Shown: positions 1 through 13,130, counted from the stretch's first letter. The stretch is DNA of 64,000 nucleotides from Streptomyces sp. 3214.6 (GCF_900129855.1 NZ_LT670819.1:4030001-4094000), one strand, 5' to 3'. Notes: generated by a model from the letters alone, not told the origin. Numbers and translations: made by a program.

Positions 1-227
1 CCGATGATGCGCAGTTCCGGCCAGCCCAGCCGGAAGGCGGCGAGCAGCTCGGCCGTGCGGTCGGCGCTGCCGTCGTCCACCGCGACGACCTCGTAGCGGA
101 CACCGAGACCCGCAAGGACCGGTCGCAACCGGCTGACCAGCGCCGGAAGGACCTCTTCCTCGTTGTACATGGGTATGACGACCGACAACACAGTCGCCGT
201 ATCCTCGGCGGTTCGCGCTTCGGTCAC
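1..227 (-). CDS. Family 2 glycosyltransferase, N-terminal part (runs off the window)
   Basis: Only the first 75 codons lie in the window. From a GTG start the product shows a hydrophobic strand ending in VIPMYNEE and, after a spacer, EVVAVDDGS: the GT-A nucleotide-sugar pocket of family 2 glycosyltransferases, in the form found in polyprenyl-phosphate mannose or glucose synthases. The divergent neighbour is a PIG-V type mannosyltransferase, an enzyme class that uses polyprenol-linked mannose, so a shared glycan pathway is a reasonable inference. The acceptor, the length and any C-terminal membrane anchor cannot be judged from this fragment. Confidence 0.85.
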   Translation of the reverse strand, partial: MTEARTAEDTATVLSVVIPMYNEEEVLPALVSRLRPVLAGLGVRYEVVAVDDGSADRTAELLAAFRLGWPELRII

Positions 228-275
228 CCGTCCTCCCCCAACCTGTGGCGCACATGTGCGACTCTGTTGCGCGAT

Positions 276-299
276 CTTATGACCACATTCTTATGACCA
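276..299. repeat. Short direct repeat between divergent genes
   Basis: The 10-mer CTTATGACCA occurs twice, 14 bp start to start, in the gap between the divergent glycosyltransferase and PIG-V genes. It may be a regulator site; nothing identifies the protein. Confidence 0.4.
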
Positions 300-373
300 G
301 ACTTCACGATCAACCGGACAGCTCTGCCGCCTCGCCCTGGTGTCCGACGATCGGCCGAGGGGGGACCCCAGCC

Positions 374-1651
374 ATGAGCACGGCTTCCAAGGACACGGCG
401 ACGGGCTCCGCCGTGCCCGGCGGGCGAGAGGAGCGGCTCTCGAGGCTCCGCCGCCTCACGCTGCCGGACGGGGTACGACCGTACCTCGCCCCGCTGCTCC
501 TCTACGGCACGATGAAGCTCGTCGGGCTGACCGTGTTCGCCTGGCTCCTGGAGTGGGCCGGCGAGTACCAGAAGAAGAACCCGCGCTTCGGCGGCGGCGC
601 CCACTGGTGGGACGTCCTCGCCACCTGGGACGGCTGGTGGTACCTCCAGGTCGCCGAGAAGGGCTACGACCCCAAGCCGCTCCAACGGCTCGATCCGGGC
701 GGCCTGTTCACGGTCAAGCAGGACTCGGTCGCCTTTTTCCCGCTCTACCCGGGCCTGATCCGAGGCGTGTCCGAGATCACAGGACTGGGCCTCTACGGTT
801 CCGGGATCCTCGTGTCGGTCCTGGCCTCCTTCCTCGCCGCCGCCGGCATCTACGCCGTCGTCTCGACGCTCGCCGGGGTGCGGGCGGGCACCATCGCGGC
901 CGGGCTGTGGGCGGTGGCGCCCGGCGCGGGCGTGGAGTGGGCGGTCTACTCGGAGTCGGTGTTCGTCGCCATAGCGGCCTGGTGCTGCTACTGCGTGATG
1001 AAGGGCCGCTGGGTGGCCGCCGGGCTCCTCGCCTTCCTCGCCGGGCTCAACCGGCCGACGTCCGCCGCGCTCATCGGCGCCGTCGGGCTGGCCGCGATCG
1101 TGACCCTCGCCCGGCGCGAGAGCAGACGCGAGCACGGGATCGCCGGTCCCGTGTACGCGATGATCGCCGCACCGCTCGGCCTGCTCACCTACATCGCCTG
1201 GGTCGGCCTCAGCATGGGCGACCTCACCGCGTACTTCACGCTCCAGCGCGAGGGGTGGGCGCACTACTTCGACTTCGGCGCCTACACCCTCGACGTGCTG
1301 CGCAACACGGCCGTCGGCCGCCACGACTACCTGTTCGCGTTCACGGTGCCCGACCTGCTGGCCGTCCAGCTCGTCCTGGCGCTGCCCTTCCTGATCGCGC
1401 TGATGCTGCGCAAGAAGCCTCCGCTGGTGCTGGTCGCGTACACGCTGGCGAGCGTGATCACCGTGCTGGGCACCCAGCAGATGTTCGGCAACACGGGCCG
1501 CTACCTGCTCCCGGCCTTCCCCCTGCTGCTGGCCCCGGCGGCGGCCCTGAGCCGGCTGAAGTGGCCGAGCCTGGCGGTGTTCTTCGCGACGGCGTCCATC
1601 GCGTCGGGCTGGTACGCGCACTACGTGATCTTCGAACTCGGCATCCCGTAG
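374..1651 (+). CDS. PIG-V type mannosyltransferase, multi-pass membrane protein
   Basis: 425 residues from the ATG preceded by a G-rich ribosome binding site; the reading frame is open upstream to 245 but that extension is not protein-like. The product has about eight to ten hydrophobic segments. The first loop carries WWDVLATWDGWWYLQVAEKG, the Trp/Asp-rich motif of the PIG-V/GT-C family that transfers mannose from a polyprenyl-phosphate donor on the outer face of the membrane. NRPTSAAL and the late GNTGRYLLPAFPL segments are also typical of the family. The acceptor is unknown. The gene ends just before a strong hairpin facing rpoC. Confidence 0.8.
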   Translation: MSTASKDTATGSAVPGGREERLSRLRRLTLPDGVRPYLAPLLLYGTMKLVGLTVFAWLLEWAGEYQKKNPRFGGGAHWWDVLATWDGWWYLQVAEKGYDPKPLQRLDPGGLFTVKQDSVAFFPLYPGLIRGVSEITGLGLYGSGILVSVLASFLAAAGIYAVVSTLAGVRAGTIAAGLWAVAPGAGVEWAVYSESVFVAIAAWCCYCVMKGRWVAAGLLAFLAGLNRPTSAALIGAVGLAAIVTLARRESRREHGIAGPVYAMIAAPLGLLTYIAWVGLSMGDLTAYFTLQREGWAHYFDFGAYTLDVLRNTAVGRHDYLFAFTVPDLLAVQLVLALPFLIALMLRKKPPLVLVAYTLASVITVLGTQQMFGNTGRYLLPAFPLLLAPAAALSRLKWPSLAVFFATASIASGWYAHYVIFELGIP

Positions 1652-1659
1652 GAACGCCG

Positions 1660-1698
1660 AAGGGCGCCCACCCCGTACGAGACGGAGTGGGCGCCCTT
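1660..1698. terminator. Bidirectional terminator between the PIG-V gene and rpoC
   Basis: A perfect 12-bp stem, AAGGGCGCCCAC paired with GTGGGCGCCCTT, lies between two convergent genes. It can serve both strands; no U-run, as is usual in Streptomyces. Confidence 0.8.
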
Positions 1699-1710
1699 CA
1701 AACTGCTCGC

Positions 1711-5610
<3,900 letters not shown>

Positions 5611-5720
5611 TATGCGTCAATCCCTCTCAGGGTTGTAAGTCTTGGGGTCTGATACGGGGGTCCCGGGGCCGGCCGGAGGCTCAGGGATCTTCATCGCTGA
5701 ACCTCCGGACCGGACTCCCG

Positions 5721-8700
5721 TCAGACCTCTTCGACGCTGCTCGGCTCGCGCCGGGACAGGTCGATGCCGAGCTCCTCCGCCGCGCGGAAGACGTCCTCGT
5801 CGGTGTCACGCATCTCGATGGACATACCGTCGCTGGACAGCACCTCCACGTTCAGGCAGAGAGACTGCATCTCCTTGATGAGCACCTTGAAGGACTCGGG
5901 GATGCCGGGCTCGGGGATGTTCTCGCCCTTGACGATGGCCTCGTAGACCTTCACGCGGCCGGTCACGTCGTCGGACTTGATGGTCAGGAGCTCCTGGAGG
6001 GCGTACGCGGCGCCGTAAGCCTCCAGCGCCCACACCTCCATCTCACCGAAGCGCTGACCGCCGAACTGCGCCTTACCACCCAGCGGCTGCTGGGTGATCA
6101 TCGAGTACGGACCGGTCGAGCGGGCGTGCAGCTTGTCGTCGACCAGGTGGTGCAGCTTCAGGATGTACATGTAGCCGATGGAGATCGGGTCCGGGAACGG
6201 CTCACCGGAGCGGCCGTCGAACAGCCGCGCCTTACCGGTCGGCTGCACCATGCGCTCGCCGTCGCGGTTCGGGATGGTGTGCTGCAGCAGACCCGCCAGC
6301 TCGTCCTCACGCGCGCCGTCGAAGACCGGGGTGGCGACGTTGGTGCCGGGGGCGACCGAGTCGGCGCCGATCACCTGCAGACGCTGCGCCCACTCCTCGC
6401 CGAGCCCGGAGACGTCCCAGCCGCGGCTGGCGAGCCAGCCGAGGTGGATCTCCAGGACCTGTCCCGGGTTCATACGGGACGGCACACCCAGCGGGTTGAG
6501 GATGATGTCGACCGGGGTCCCGTCCTCGAGGAACGGCATGTCCTCGATGGGCAGGATCTTGGAGATGACACCCTTGTTGCCGTGGCGGCCGGCGAGCTTG
6601 TCACCGTCCGTGATCTTGCGCTTCTGCGCCACGTAGACGCGAACCAGCTGGTTCACGCCCGGCGGCAGCTCGTCGCCCTCTTCACGGTCGAAGACGCGGA
6701 CGCCGATGACCTTGCCGATCTCGCCGTGCGGCACCTTCAGCGAGGTGTCACGGACCTCACGGGCCTTCTCACCGAAGATCGCGCGCAGCAGGCGCTCCTC
6801 CGGCGTCAGCTCGGTCTCGCCCTTGGGCGTGACCTTGCCGACCAGGATGTCGCCGGCGACGACCTCGGCACCGATGCGGATGATGCCGCGCTCGTCGAGG
6901 TCGGCGAGGACCTCCTCGGAGACGTTCGGGATGTCCCGGGTGATCTCCTCGGGGCCGAGCTTGGTGTCACGGGCGTCGACCTCGTGCTCCTCGATGTGGA
7001 TCGAGGAGAGGACGTCGTCCTGCACGAGGCGCTGCGACAGGATGATCGCGTCCTCGTAGTTGTGACCCTCCCACGGCATGAACGCCACGAGCAGGTTCTT
7101 GCCCAGCGCCATCTCGCCGTTCTCGGTGGCCGGACCGTCGGCCAGGACCTGGCCCTCGATGATCCGGTCGCCCTCGTTGACGATGACCTTCTGGTTGACC
7201 GAGGTGCCCTGGTTGGAGCGGGCGAACTTGGCCAGGCGGTACGTGATGTACGTGCCGTCGTCGTTGGTGGTGGTGATGTAGTCCGCGGAGACCTCCTGGA
7301 CCACACCCGCCTTCTCGGCCTTGACCACGTCGCCGGCGTCGACGGCGGAGCGGTACTCCATGCCGGTGCCGACGAGCGGGGACTCGCTCTTGATGAGCGG
7401 CACGGCCTGACGCATCATGTTCGCGCCCATGAGGGCACGGTTGGCGTCGTCGTGCTCGAGGAACGGGATCATGGCGGTCGCGACCGACACCATCTGGCGC
7501 GGCGAGACGTCCATGTAGTCCACGTCGTCACCGGCGACGTAGTCGACCTCGCCGCCACGGCGGCGGACCAGGACGCGGGCCTCGGTGAACTGCATGTCGT
7601 CGTTCAGCGTGGCGTTGGCCTGCGCGATGACGTAGCGGTCCTCCTCGTCGGCCGTCAGGTAGTCGACCTCGTCGGTGACCTGGCCGTCGACGACCTTGCG
7701 GTACGGCGTCTCCACGAAACCGAACGCGTTGACGCGGCCGTAGGAGGCGAGCGAACCGATCAGGCCGATGTTCGGGCCTTCGGGGGTCTCGATCGGGCAC
7801 ATGCGTCCGTAGTGGGACGGGTGCACGTCACGGACCTCGAAGCCGGCCCGCTCACGGGAGAGACCACCCGGGCCGAGCGCCGACAGACGGCGCTTGTGGG
7901 TGAGACCCGACAGCGGGTTGTTCTGGTCCATGAACTGCGACAGCTGGCTGGTGCCGAAGAACTCCTTGATGGAGGCGACGACCGGCCGGATGTTGATCAG
8001 GGTCTGCGGCGTGATCGCCTCGACGTCCTGGGTCGTCATGCGCTCGCGGACGACTCGCTCCATACGCGCCAGACCCGTGCGGACCTGGTTCTGGATGAGC
8101 TCGCCGACGCTGCGCAGACGACGGTTGCCGAAGTGGTCGATGTCGTCGGTCTCGACGACGATCGTCTGGCCGTTGTCCGCGGCCGTCTCGGTCTCGCCGG
8201 CGTGCAGCTTGACCAGGTACTTGATCGTCGAGATGACGTCCTCGACGGTCAGGACACCCGCGTCCAGCGGAGCGTCCGCACCCAGCTTCTTGTTGACCTT
8301 GTAGCGGCCGACCTTCGCGAGGTCGTAGCGCTTGGGGTTGAAGTAGAGGTTCTCGAGCAGCGTCTGCGCGGCCTCACGCGTGGGGGGCTCGCCCGGACGC
8401 AGCTTGCGGTAGATGTCGAGCAGCGCGTCGTCCTGGCCCTGGGTGTGGTCCTTCTCCAGGGTGGCGCGCATGGACTCGTACTCGCCGAACTCCTCGAGGA
8501 TCTGCTCGGTCGTCCAGCCGAGAGCCTTCAGGAGAACGGTGACGGACTGCTTGCGCTTGCGGTCGATGCGCACACCGACCATGTCGCGCTTGTCGATCTC
8601 CATCTCCAGCCAGGCACCCCGGGAAGGGATGATCTTGGCGGAGAAGATGTCCTTGTCGGACGTCTTGTCGATGGAGGAGTCGAAGTAGACACCCGGCGAA

Positions 8701-9206
8701 CGGACCAGCTGGGACACCACGACACGCTCGGTGCCGTTGATGACGAAGGTGCCCTTGTTCGTCATGAGCGGGAAGTCGCCCATGAAGACCGTCTGGGACT
8801 TGATCTCGCCGGTCTCGTTGTTCGTGAACTCGGCCGTCACGAAGAGCGGGGCCGCGTACGTGAAGTCACGGTCCTTGCACTCGTCGATGCTGTTCTTAGG
8901 CGGCTCGAAACGGTGGTCGCGGAAGGTCAGCGACATCGACCCGGAGAAGTCCTCGATCGGGGAGATCTCCTCGAAGATCTCCTCCAGACCGGACTTCGTG
9001 GGGACGTCCTGACCGGACTCCAGAGCCGCCTCGACCCGACTCTGCCAGGCGGTGTTCCCGAGCAGCCAGTCAAAGCTCTCGGTCTGCAACGCGAGCAGGT
9101 TGGGAACCTCGAGGGGCTCCTTGATCTTTGCAAAGGAGATGCGCAGCGGGGCGGTGCTGGCAGCGTTGTTCGTATTCGCGGTCGAGGCGTTGCGCGAGGC
9201 GGCCAA
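5721..9206 (-). CDS. rpoB: RNA polymerase subunit beta
   Basis: 1161 residues from the TTG start, which gives the N-terminus MAASRNAS seen in other Streptomyces RpoB proteins and has AAGGA eight bases upstream; an in-frame upstream ATG would add 20 unrelated residues and is rejected. The rifampicin-binding region reads SQFMDQNNPLSGLTHKRRLS, that is, wild type at the Asp, His and Ser positions commonly changed in resistance. The C-terminal clamp segment with GEMEVWALEAYGA is complete. Together with RpoC it forms the catalytic cleft. It has its own promoter about 180 bases upstream. Confidence 0.98.
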   Translation of the reverse strand: MAASRNASTANTNNAASTAPLRISFAKIKEPLEVPNLLALQTESFDWLLGNTAWQSRVEAALESGQDVPTKSGLEEIFEEISPIEDFSGSMSLTFRDHRFEPPKNSIDECKDRDFTYAAPLFVTAEFTNNETGEIKSQTVFMGDFPLMTNKGTFVINGTERVVVSQLVRSPGVYFDSSIDKTSDKDIFSAKIIPSRGAWLEMEIDKRDMVGVRIDRKRKQSVTVLLKALGWTTEQILEEFGEYESMRATLEKDHTQGQDDALLDIYRKLRPGEPPTREAAQTLLENLYFNPKRYDLAKVGRYKVNKKLGADAPLDAGVLTVEDVISTIKYLVKLHAGETETAADNGQTIVVETDDIDHFGNRRLRSVGELIQNQVRTGLARMERVVRERMTTQDVEAITPQTLINIRPVVASIKEFFGTSQLSQFMDQNNPLSGLTHKRRLSALGPGGLSRERAGFEVRDVHPSHYGRMCPIETPEGPNIGLIGSLASYGRVNAFGFVETPYRKVVDGQVTDEVDYLTADEEDRYVIAQANATLNDDMQFTEARVLVRRRGGEVDYVAGDDVDYMDVSPRQMVSVATAMIPFLEHDDANRALMGANMMRQAVPLIKSESPLVGTGMEYRSAVDAGDVVKAEKAGVVQEVSADYITTTNDDGTYITYRLAKFARSNQGTSVNQKVIVNEGDRIIEGQVLADGPATENGEMALGKNLLVAFMPWEGHNYEDAIILSQRLVQDDVLSSIHIEEHEVDARDTKLGPEEITRDIPNVSEEVLADLDERGIIRIGAEVVAGDILVGKVTPKGETELTPEERLLRAIFGEKAREVRDTSLKVPHGEIGKVIGVRVFDREEGDELPPGVNQLVRVYVAQKRKITDGDKLAGRHGNKGVISKILPIEDMPFLEDGTPVDIILNPLGVPSRMNPGQVLEIHLGWLASRGWDVSGLGEEWAQRLQVIGADSVAPGTNVATPVFDGAREDELAGLLQHTIPNRDGERMVQPTGKARLFDGRSGEPFPDPISIGYMYILKLHHLVDDKLHARSTGPYSMITQQPLGGKAQFGGQRFGEMEVWALEAYGAAYALQELLTIKSDDVTGRVKVYEAIVKGENIPEPGIPESFKVLIKEMQSLCLNVEVLSSDGMSIEMRDTDEDVFRAAEELGIDLSRREPSSVEEV

Positions 9207-9675
9207 GAGGGGGTCCTTCCGAGGGCTCGGACTCACTACGCGCGTACCGGCCCCTCTCCTGTGCACGGAGACAGCTTTCCGGATCCGGCGAAAAGGGCCA
9301 GGTCAGAGAGGTCTGATCGTCCGAGCTCAAGGGAGGGCATGCCCCTGGTGACGGGCAGGGGACAGCTAACAGGCAGCGCAAAGGGTCAGTGTAGCCACTT
9401 GGCACACTGATGTCCAGTGCGGGTTTTTCGAGACCCTCGTGGTTCTCAACGCCCTCGGTCTGCTTGCCCTCAACGCACGGTGATACTGCCCTCTTCGTCG
9501 CCGATCCATGCCTCGGATTCGGATCCTTGTGACGACGCGTCCTGAGAATTGCGCGCTGCGTGCGGTTCGTCAAGGCCCCCCTGCGCTGACCGGGGCGCTC
9601 GGAGACACGACGAAGATCACCATACCCCCCGCTCACAGGGGTGTGAGGTAACCGTGGCCGCGCCCCCAGGAACGA
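9207..9675 (-). other. rpoB upstream region and 5' leader
   Basis: No convincing gene. On the minus strand it holds the rpoB promoter (described separately) and a leader of roughly 175 bases up to the TTG start. The stretch upstream of the promoter toward rplL shows nothing recognisable. Confidence 0.6.
9388..9416 (-). promoter_or_regulatory. rpoB promoter (principal-sigma type)
   Basis: Read on the minus strand: TGGACA (9411-9416), a 17-base spacer, then TACACT (9388-9393). Both hexamers match the HrdB (sigma-70-like) consensus in all but one or two positions. It allows rpoBC to be transcribed separately from rplJL. Confidence 0.75.
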
Positions 9676-9711
9676 CGAAGAGCGACCACCCAGATGGATG
9701 ATCGCTCTTCG
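9676..9711 (-). terminator. Hairpin downstream of rplL
   Basis: A 10-bp stem (CGAAGAGCGA with TCGCTCTTCG) lies about 95 bases after the rplL stop. It probably ends or attenuates the rplJL transcript before rpoB. Confidence 0.7.
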
Positions 9712-9806
9712 GTGCGTCGGCGTTACAGCCCCGGAGGGACCGATTCAGCCTTCGCGTACGGTCGTCGCCGACCGTGGGCCATCCGGCGGCAGCCGGACAG
9801 GGTTAC

Positions 9807-10187
9807 TTACTTGACCTCGACCGAGGCGCCGGCGGCCTTGAGGGACTCGGCGGCCTTCTCAGCGGCCTCCTTGGCGACCTTCTCGAGGACGGGCTTCGGG
9901 GCGCCGTCCACGAGGTCCTTGGCCTCCTTCAGACCCAGGGAGGTCAGCTCACGCACGACCTTGATGACCTGGATCTTCTTCTCGCCGGCGCCGGTGAGGA
10001 CGACGTCGAACTCGTCCTGCTCCTCAGCGGCCTCGACCGGGGCGCCCGGGGCGGCGGGGCCCGCAACGGCGACCGCGGCGGCGGCGGTGACGTCGAACTT
10101 CTCCTCGAACGCCTTCACGAACTCGGAGAGCTGGATGAGGGTCATGCCCTCGAACTCGGCGAGCAGTTCGTCCTGGGTGAGAGCCAT
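9807..10187 (-). CDS. rplL: Ribosomal protein L7/L12
   Basis: 126 residues. The N-terminal helical dimerisation domain (MALTQDELLAEFEGMTLIQL) is followed by an Ala/Pro-rich hinge around residues 35-55 and the globular C-terminal domain with LTGAGEKKIQVIKVVRE, which recruits translation factors to the ribosome stalk. GGAAGGAAA lies eight bases before the ATG. It is the second gene of the rplJ-rplL pair. Confidence 0.97.
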   Translation of the reverse strand: MALTQDELLAEFEGMTLIQLSEFVKAFEEKFDVTAAAAVAVAGPAAPGAPVEAAEEQDEFDVVLTGAGEKKIQVIKVVRELTSLGLKEAKDLVDGAPKPVLEKVAKEAAEKAAESLKAAGASVEVK

Positions 10188-10314
10188 GACGGCTTTCCTT
10201 CCACTAATTCGGCTGGTGCCGGTATGTACATGTCTGGCGGGCGTACGTTCGGCCCGCTAACGACCGCTGCTTCAGGCGGGCTGCCTCAAGGCGACGGTCA
10301 TTTCGGGAGCCGAA

Positions 10315-10845
10315 TTACTCGGCACCGCCCTGCTCGGCCTGCTTGGCGCGAAGAGCGTCCACGGTGCGGACGAGCTTCGAGGGAAGCGCCTGGAAGAGCT
10401 GAGCAGCCTGAGACTGCTTGCCCTTGAAGGCACCCGCCAGCTTGCTGAGCAGAACCTCGCGGGACTCGAGGTCCGCAAGCTTCTTGATCTCGTCGGCGGA
10501 CAGCGCCTTGCCATCAAGGACACCGCCCTTGATGACGAGGTTCGGGTTGTCCTTGGCGAAGTCACGAAGACCCTTCGCCGACTCCACCGGGTCACCGGTG
10601 ATGAAGGCGACCGCCGTCGGACCGTTGAACAGGTCGTCGAGCGTGTTGATCCCGGCCTCGTTGGCCGCAATCTTGGTCAGCGTGTTCTTCACCACGGCGT
10701 ACTGGGCGTTCTCACCGAGCGAACGACGCAGCGTCTTGAGCTGCGCCACGGTGAGACCCCGGTACTCGGTCAGCACGGCGGCGTTCGAGCTGCGGAACGA
10801 CTCCGTCAGCTCGGCCACCGCGGCAGCCTTGTCGGGCCTTGCCAT
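10315..10845 (-). CDS. rplJ: Ribosomal protein L10
   Basis: 176 residues from the ATG with GGAAGGAGG upstream; the frame is open further upstream but there it runs through the leader. The product starts MARPDKAAAVAELTESF and contains the ribosome-binding core (TEYRGLTVAQLKTLR) and the C-terminal helix that anchors L7/L12 dimers. L10 with L12 normally represses its own mRNA through the leader, and a structured leader is present here. Confidence 0.97.
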   Translation of the reverse strand: MARPDKAAAVAELTESFRSSNAAVLTEYRGLTVAQLKTLRRSLGENAQYAVVKNTLTKIAANEAGINTLDDLFNGPTAVAFITGDPVESAKGLRDFAKDNPNLVIKGGVLDGKALSADEIKKLADLESREVLLSKLAGAFKGKQSQAAQLFQALPSKLVRTVDALRAKQAEQGGAE

Positions 10846-10903
10846 AGAGCGTCGGCCTCCTTCCGGGTGATGAGGACCGCTCAGAAGGGGCTGTGACAGA
10901 CGA

Positions 10904-11075
10904 AACGCCCCGGCGCAGGCGCACGGGGCGTTGCTCGACCGAACGAATTCCATGGAAGGAGTTCGATCCGGGAGCACATCCACTGACACCTGCGCGGGTC
11001 GTCCGCGTTGCAGCGGATCCTTCGGCCACCGCCCCCTCTGTCCGAGAGCACGGCAACGACCAGCGGTCTTTGGCT
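10904..11075 (-). promoter_or_regulatory. L10-type mRNA leader with attenuator-like hairpin
   Basis: The roughly 250 bases before rplJ have no gene but strong secondary structure on the minus strand, as expected of the ribosomal protein L10 leader that binds L10(L12)4. Closest to rplJ is a stable hairpin, AACGCCCCG with CGGGGCGTT (10904-10932), followed by a T-containing stretch, so it could act as an attenuator. The assignment rests on position and foldability, not on a model search. Confidence 0.55.
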
Positions 11076-11083
11076 TCTGGGGA

Positions 11084-11113
11084 AGACTACGTGAACGGGT
11101 CACCGTCAAGCAA
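11084..11113 (-). promoter_or_regulatory. Possible rplJ promoter
   Basis: On the minus strand TTGCTT (11108-11113), an 18-base spacer and TAGTCT (11084-11089) lie just upstream of the leader. The match is imperfect, and an overlapping TTGACG has a spacer that is too short. Confidence 0.3.
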
Positions 11114-11140
11114 ATCCGCCCGGACGGGCCCTCTTCCGGC

Positions 11141-11962
11141 TCAGCCGCGGGCCTCCTTCAGCTCCTTGGCCATGTCGACGGTGTCGGAGGCGGGCGGCGC
11201 CTTCACGGTCACGGGCTTGCCGAGGTCGAGGAACGTGATGGTGAGGTCGAGCTGGCCGTGCCGCCCCATGCCCTGCATGCGCAGCTGCCGCGTGCGGTCC
11301 TCGGCGTCGACCCACAGGTCCATGGTGAGCTCGTCGACGCCCAGCTTCTCGTACTGCGCGAGACTCTTCTCGGTCCGCTGCCGGACGTTGGCGGCGTCGC
11401 CCTTGTAGGCGGCGCGGATCTCGTCGATGGTGGCCGTGCCCGTGTAGTGGGTGGTGCGGACGCCCTCGACGGTCTCGGCGCCGGCCTTCTTCAGGTCGTC
11501 GGCCGCGGTGAGGAAGCCGCTCTCGTGGGAGGGGTTCTCGCGGACCTTGTCGGCCGCCGTGCCGGTGTCGACCTTGAGGCCGCCCGGTGTGTCGGACTTG
11601 CCCGGGGCGCCGAACTTGACCCAGTGCTTGCCGTCCTCGTTGGCCTCGTCGGTGCCCACGTACAGCGCTCCGTCGACCATCCGGTACTCGCCCGTGCCCT
11701 GGTCCGGCCCGCTGAGCACGGTGGACTTCAGGCTCATGGCCGGCGGCTTGACGCCGATGGCGGCCTCGGCCTTGATCCGGCCCTCCTCAGGGGTCCGGCC
11801 GGTCATGCGGTAGCGCAGGGACACGGGCTGCTCCGCCTTCTTCGCGGCGCGGGTGACGGCGGCCGCGGCCCCCGAGTCACCGCCGCTGTCCGTGCCGCCC
11901 GCGGCCGCGCATCCGGCGACGAGGAGCGCGGACAGCCCGAGGACGCCTACGGAAGATCTCAT
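11141..11962 (-). CDS. Lipoprotein of the LppX/LprG-like type (paralogue 1)
   Basis: 273 residues. A short signal peptide ends in the lipobox LVAGC, so the mature protein should be lipid-anchored outside the cell. The rest is a single domain with alternating strands like the mycobacterial LppX/LprA/LprF/LprG family, which bind lipids or glycolipids; that function is only inferred here. It shares GKHWVKF, VRTTHYTGT and PPASDTVDM with the next lipoprotein, so the two are paralogues. It sits between rplJ and rplA, a position conserved in Streptomyces but with no obvious link to ribosomes. Confidence 0.7.
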   Translation of the reverse strand: MRSSVGVLGLSALLVAGCAAAGGTDSGGDSGAAAAVTRAAKKAEQPVSLRYRMTGRTPEEGRIKAEAAIGVKPPAMSLKSTVLSGPDQGTGEYRMVDGALYVGTDEANEDGKHWVKFGAPGKSDTPGGLKVDTGTAADKVRENPSHESGFLTAADDLKKAGAETVEGVRTTHYTGTATIDEIRAAYKGDAANVRQRTEKSLAQYEKLGVDELTMDLWVDAEDRTRQLRMQGMGRHGQLDLTITFLDLGKPVTVKAPPASDTVDMAKELKEARG

Positions 11963-12054
11963 TCATTTCCCCCAGAACCCCATACGGAGAACACACGGTC
12001 GATGCACAGCAAGACCGTGAAGGTATCCCGGAGGAGCCGGGGAGGTCTCGTGAA

Positions 12055-12999
12055 TTACGAGCCGACGCCTGCCCCCTTCTGCTGCTTCATCAGCTCCGTG
12101 AAGTCGGCGGTGTCGCTCGCCGGGGGCGTCCGGGCGGAGACCTTGGTGCCGTAGTCGGTGTAGTACGCGGTCTGGGAGTAGGCGCCCGCCGTGGTCTCGC
12201 CCTTCTCGACCTTCTTGACCAGCAGGTCCCGGTCGTCGACCCAGATGTCCACGGTCTCAGTGGTCACGCCGGCCTGCTCCAGCGTCTTGCGCAGATCGTC
12301 GAGTTGGCTGCGGGTGAGGCTGGAGTTCTTCTCGGCGAGGTCGGCCACGGCGAGCGTCCCCGAGTAGTGCGTGGTGTGCTGCCCCCGCACCTTCTCCTCG
12401 CCGACCTCCCGCACGTCCCCGGAGGCCAGCAGGAGCTTCACCGACTGGTTCGGGGTGGTGTTCTGCATCTGGTCCTTCAGATACGCGCCGGAGCTGCCGC
12501 CGAGGCTCTCCAGGTCGTCGTAGGCGTACTTGATCCAGTGCCGGCCGCCGGCCTGGGTGGCGAAGGTGTCGCCCATCCTGGCGTAGTAGGCGTCGGGCAG
12601 ATAGCGGGCCTCCATCGACGTGGTGCCCATCTGGCGCATGGTGTCGGCCATGGTGCCACCGGTGTAGGTGATGGTGAGGGTGCCGGTGAGGCCATCGCCC
12701 CAGCCGAGGGCGCCGTCGGCGGTCATCGACATCACCGAGCCCATCGTGGTGGTCGACTCGACCTTGGCGGAGTCGGCGCCGTCGGTGGACTTCTCGGCGG
12801 TGCGCAGGGCCGCTATGGGGCTGAGCCGCGCACTGCCGCCTCCGCCGCCCTTGTCGGAGCCACCGGATCTCGCGGAGCTCTCGGAACTTGAGGAGCTTGC
12901 GGACCCGCCCGACCCGCCGGAACTGCAGGCGGCCACCCCCGCGAACAGCGTCATCGCAACGATCGACAGACTCGCCCGGCGCACGGTCGCACGCTTCAC
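12055..12999 (-). CDS. Lipoprotein of the LppX/LprG-like type (paralogue 2)
   Basis: 314 residues from a GTG with a G-rich ribosome binding site; an upstream ATG in frame would put 18 extra residues before the signal peptide. The signal peptide ends in GVAACSS, a good lipobox, and is followed by a Ser/Gly-rich linker of about 40 residues before the folded domain. TTHYSGT, WVDDRD and PPASDTADF match its neighbour. The likely role is an extracellular lipid-binding protein, by family analogy only. Confidence 0.7.
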   Translation of the reverse strand: MKRATVRRASLSIVAMTLFAGVAACSSGGSGGSASSSSSESSARSGGSDKGGGGGSARLSPIAALRTAEKSTDGADSAKVESTTTMGSVMSMTADGALGWGDGLTGTLTITYTGGTMADTMRQMGTTSMEARYLPDAYYARMGDTFATQAGGRHWIKYAYDDLESLGGSSGAYLKDQMQNTTPNQSVKLLLASGDVREVGEEKVRGQHTTHYSGTLAVADLAEKNSSLTRSQLDDLRKTLEQAGVTTETVDIWVDDRDLLVKKVEKGETTAGAYSQTAYYTDYGTKVSARTPPASDTADFTELMKQQKGAGVGS

Positions 13000-13068
13000 T
13001 CGCCCCACCCCCCAGGATTCCCGTGACTGCACGCTAACGCACAGCACTGACATCCGTACGGCGAAAGG

Positions 13069-13105
13069 GACGAGCCCCGCACCTCGAGAGGTTGCGGGGC
13101 TCGTC
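13069..13105 (-). terminator. Terminator after rplA
   Basis: A strong stem (GACGAGCCCCGCA with TGCGGGGCTCGTC) lies 26 bases beyond the rplA stop. It separates the secE-nusG-rplKA unit from the lipoprotein genes. Confidence 0.8.
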
Positions 13106-13130
13106 GCCGACTCAGGGCGAACCGTCAGGT

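Noticed and set aside
7860..8010. Possible rifampicin-resistance change in RpoB
   Set aside because: The cluster I region reads wild type at the Asp, His and Ser positions usually altered.
6126..9410. 1094-codon open frame antisense to rpoB
   Set aside because: It is a shadow of rpoB caused by codon bias, with no domain and an Asp/Val/Leu/Arg-dominated composition.
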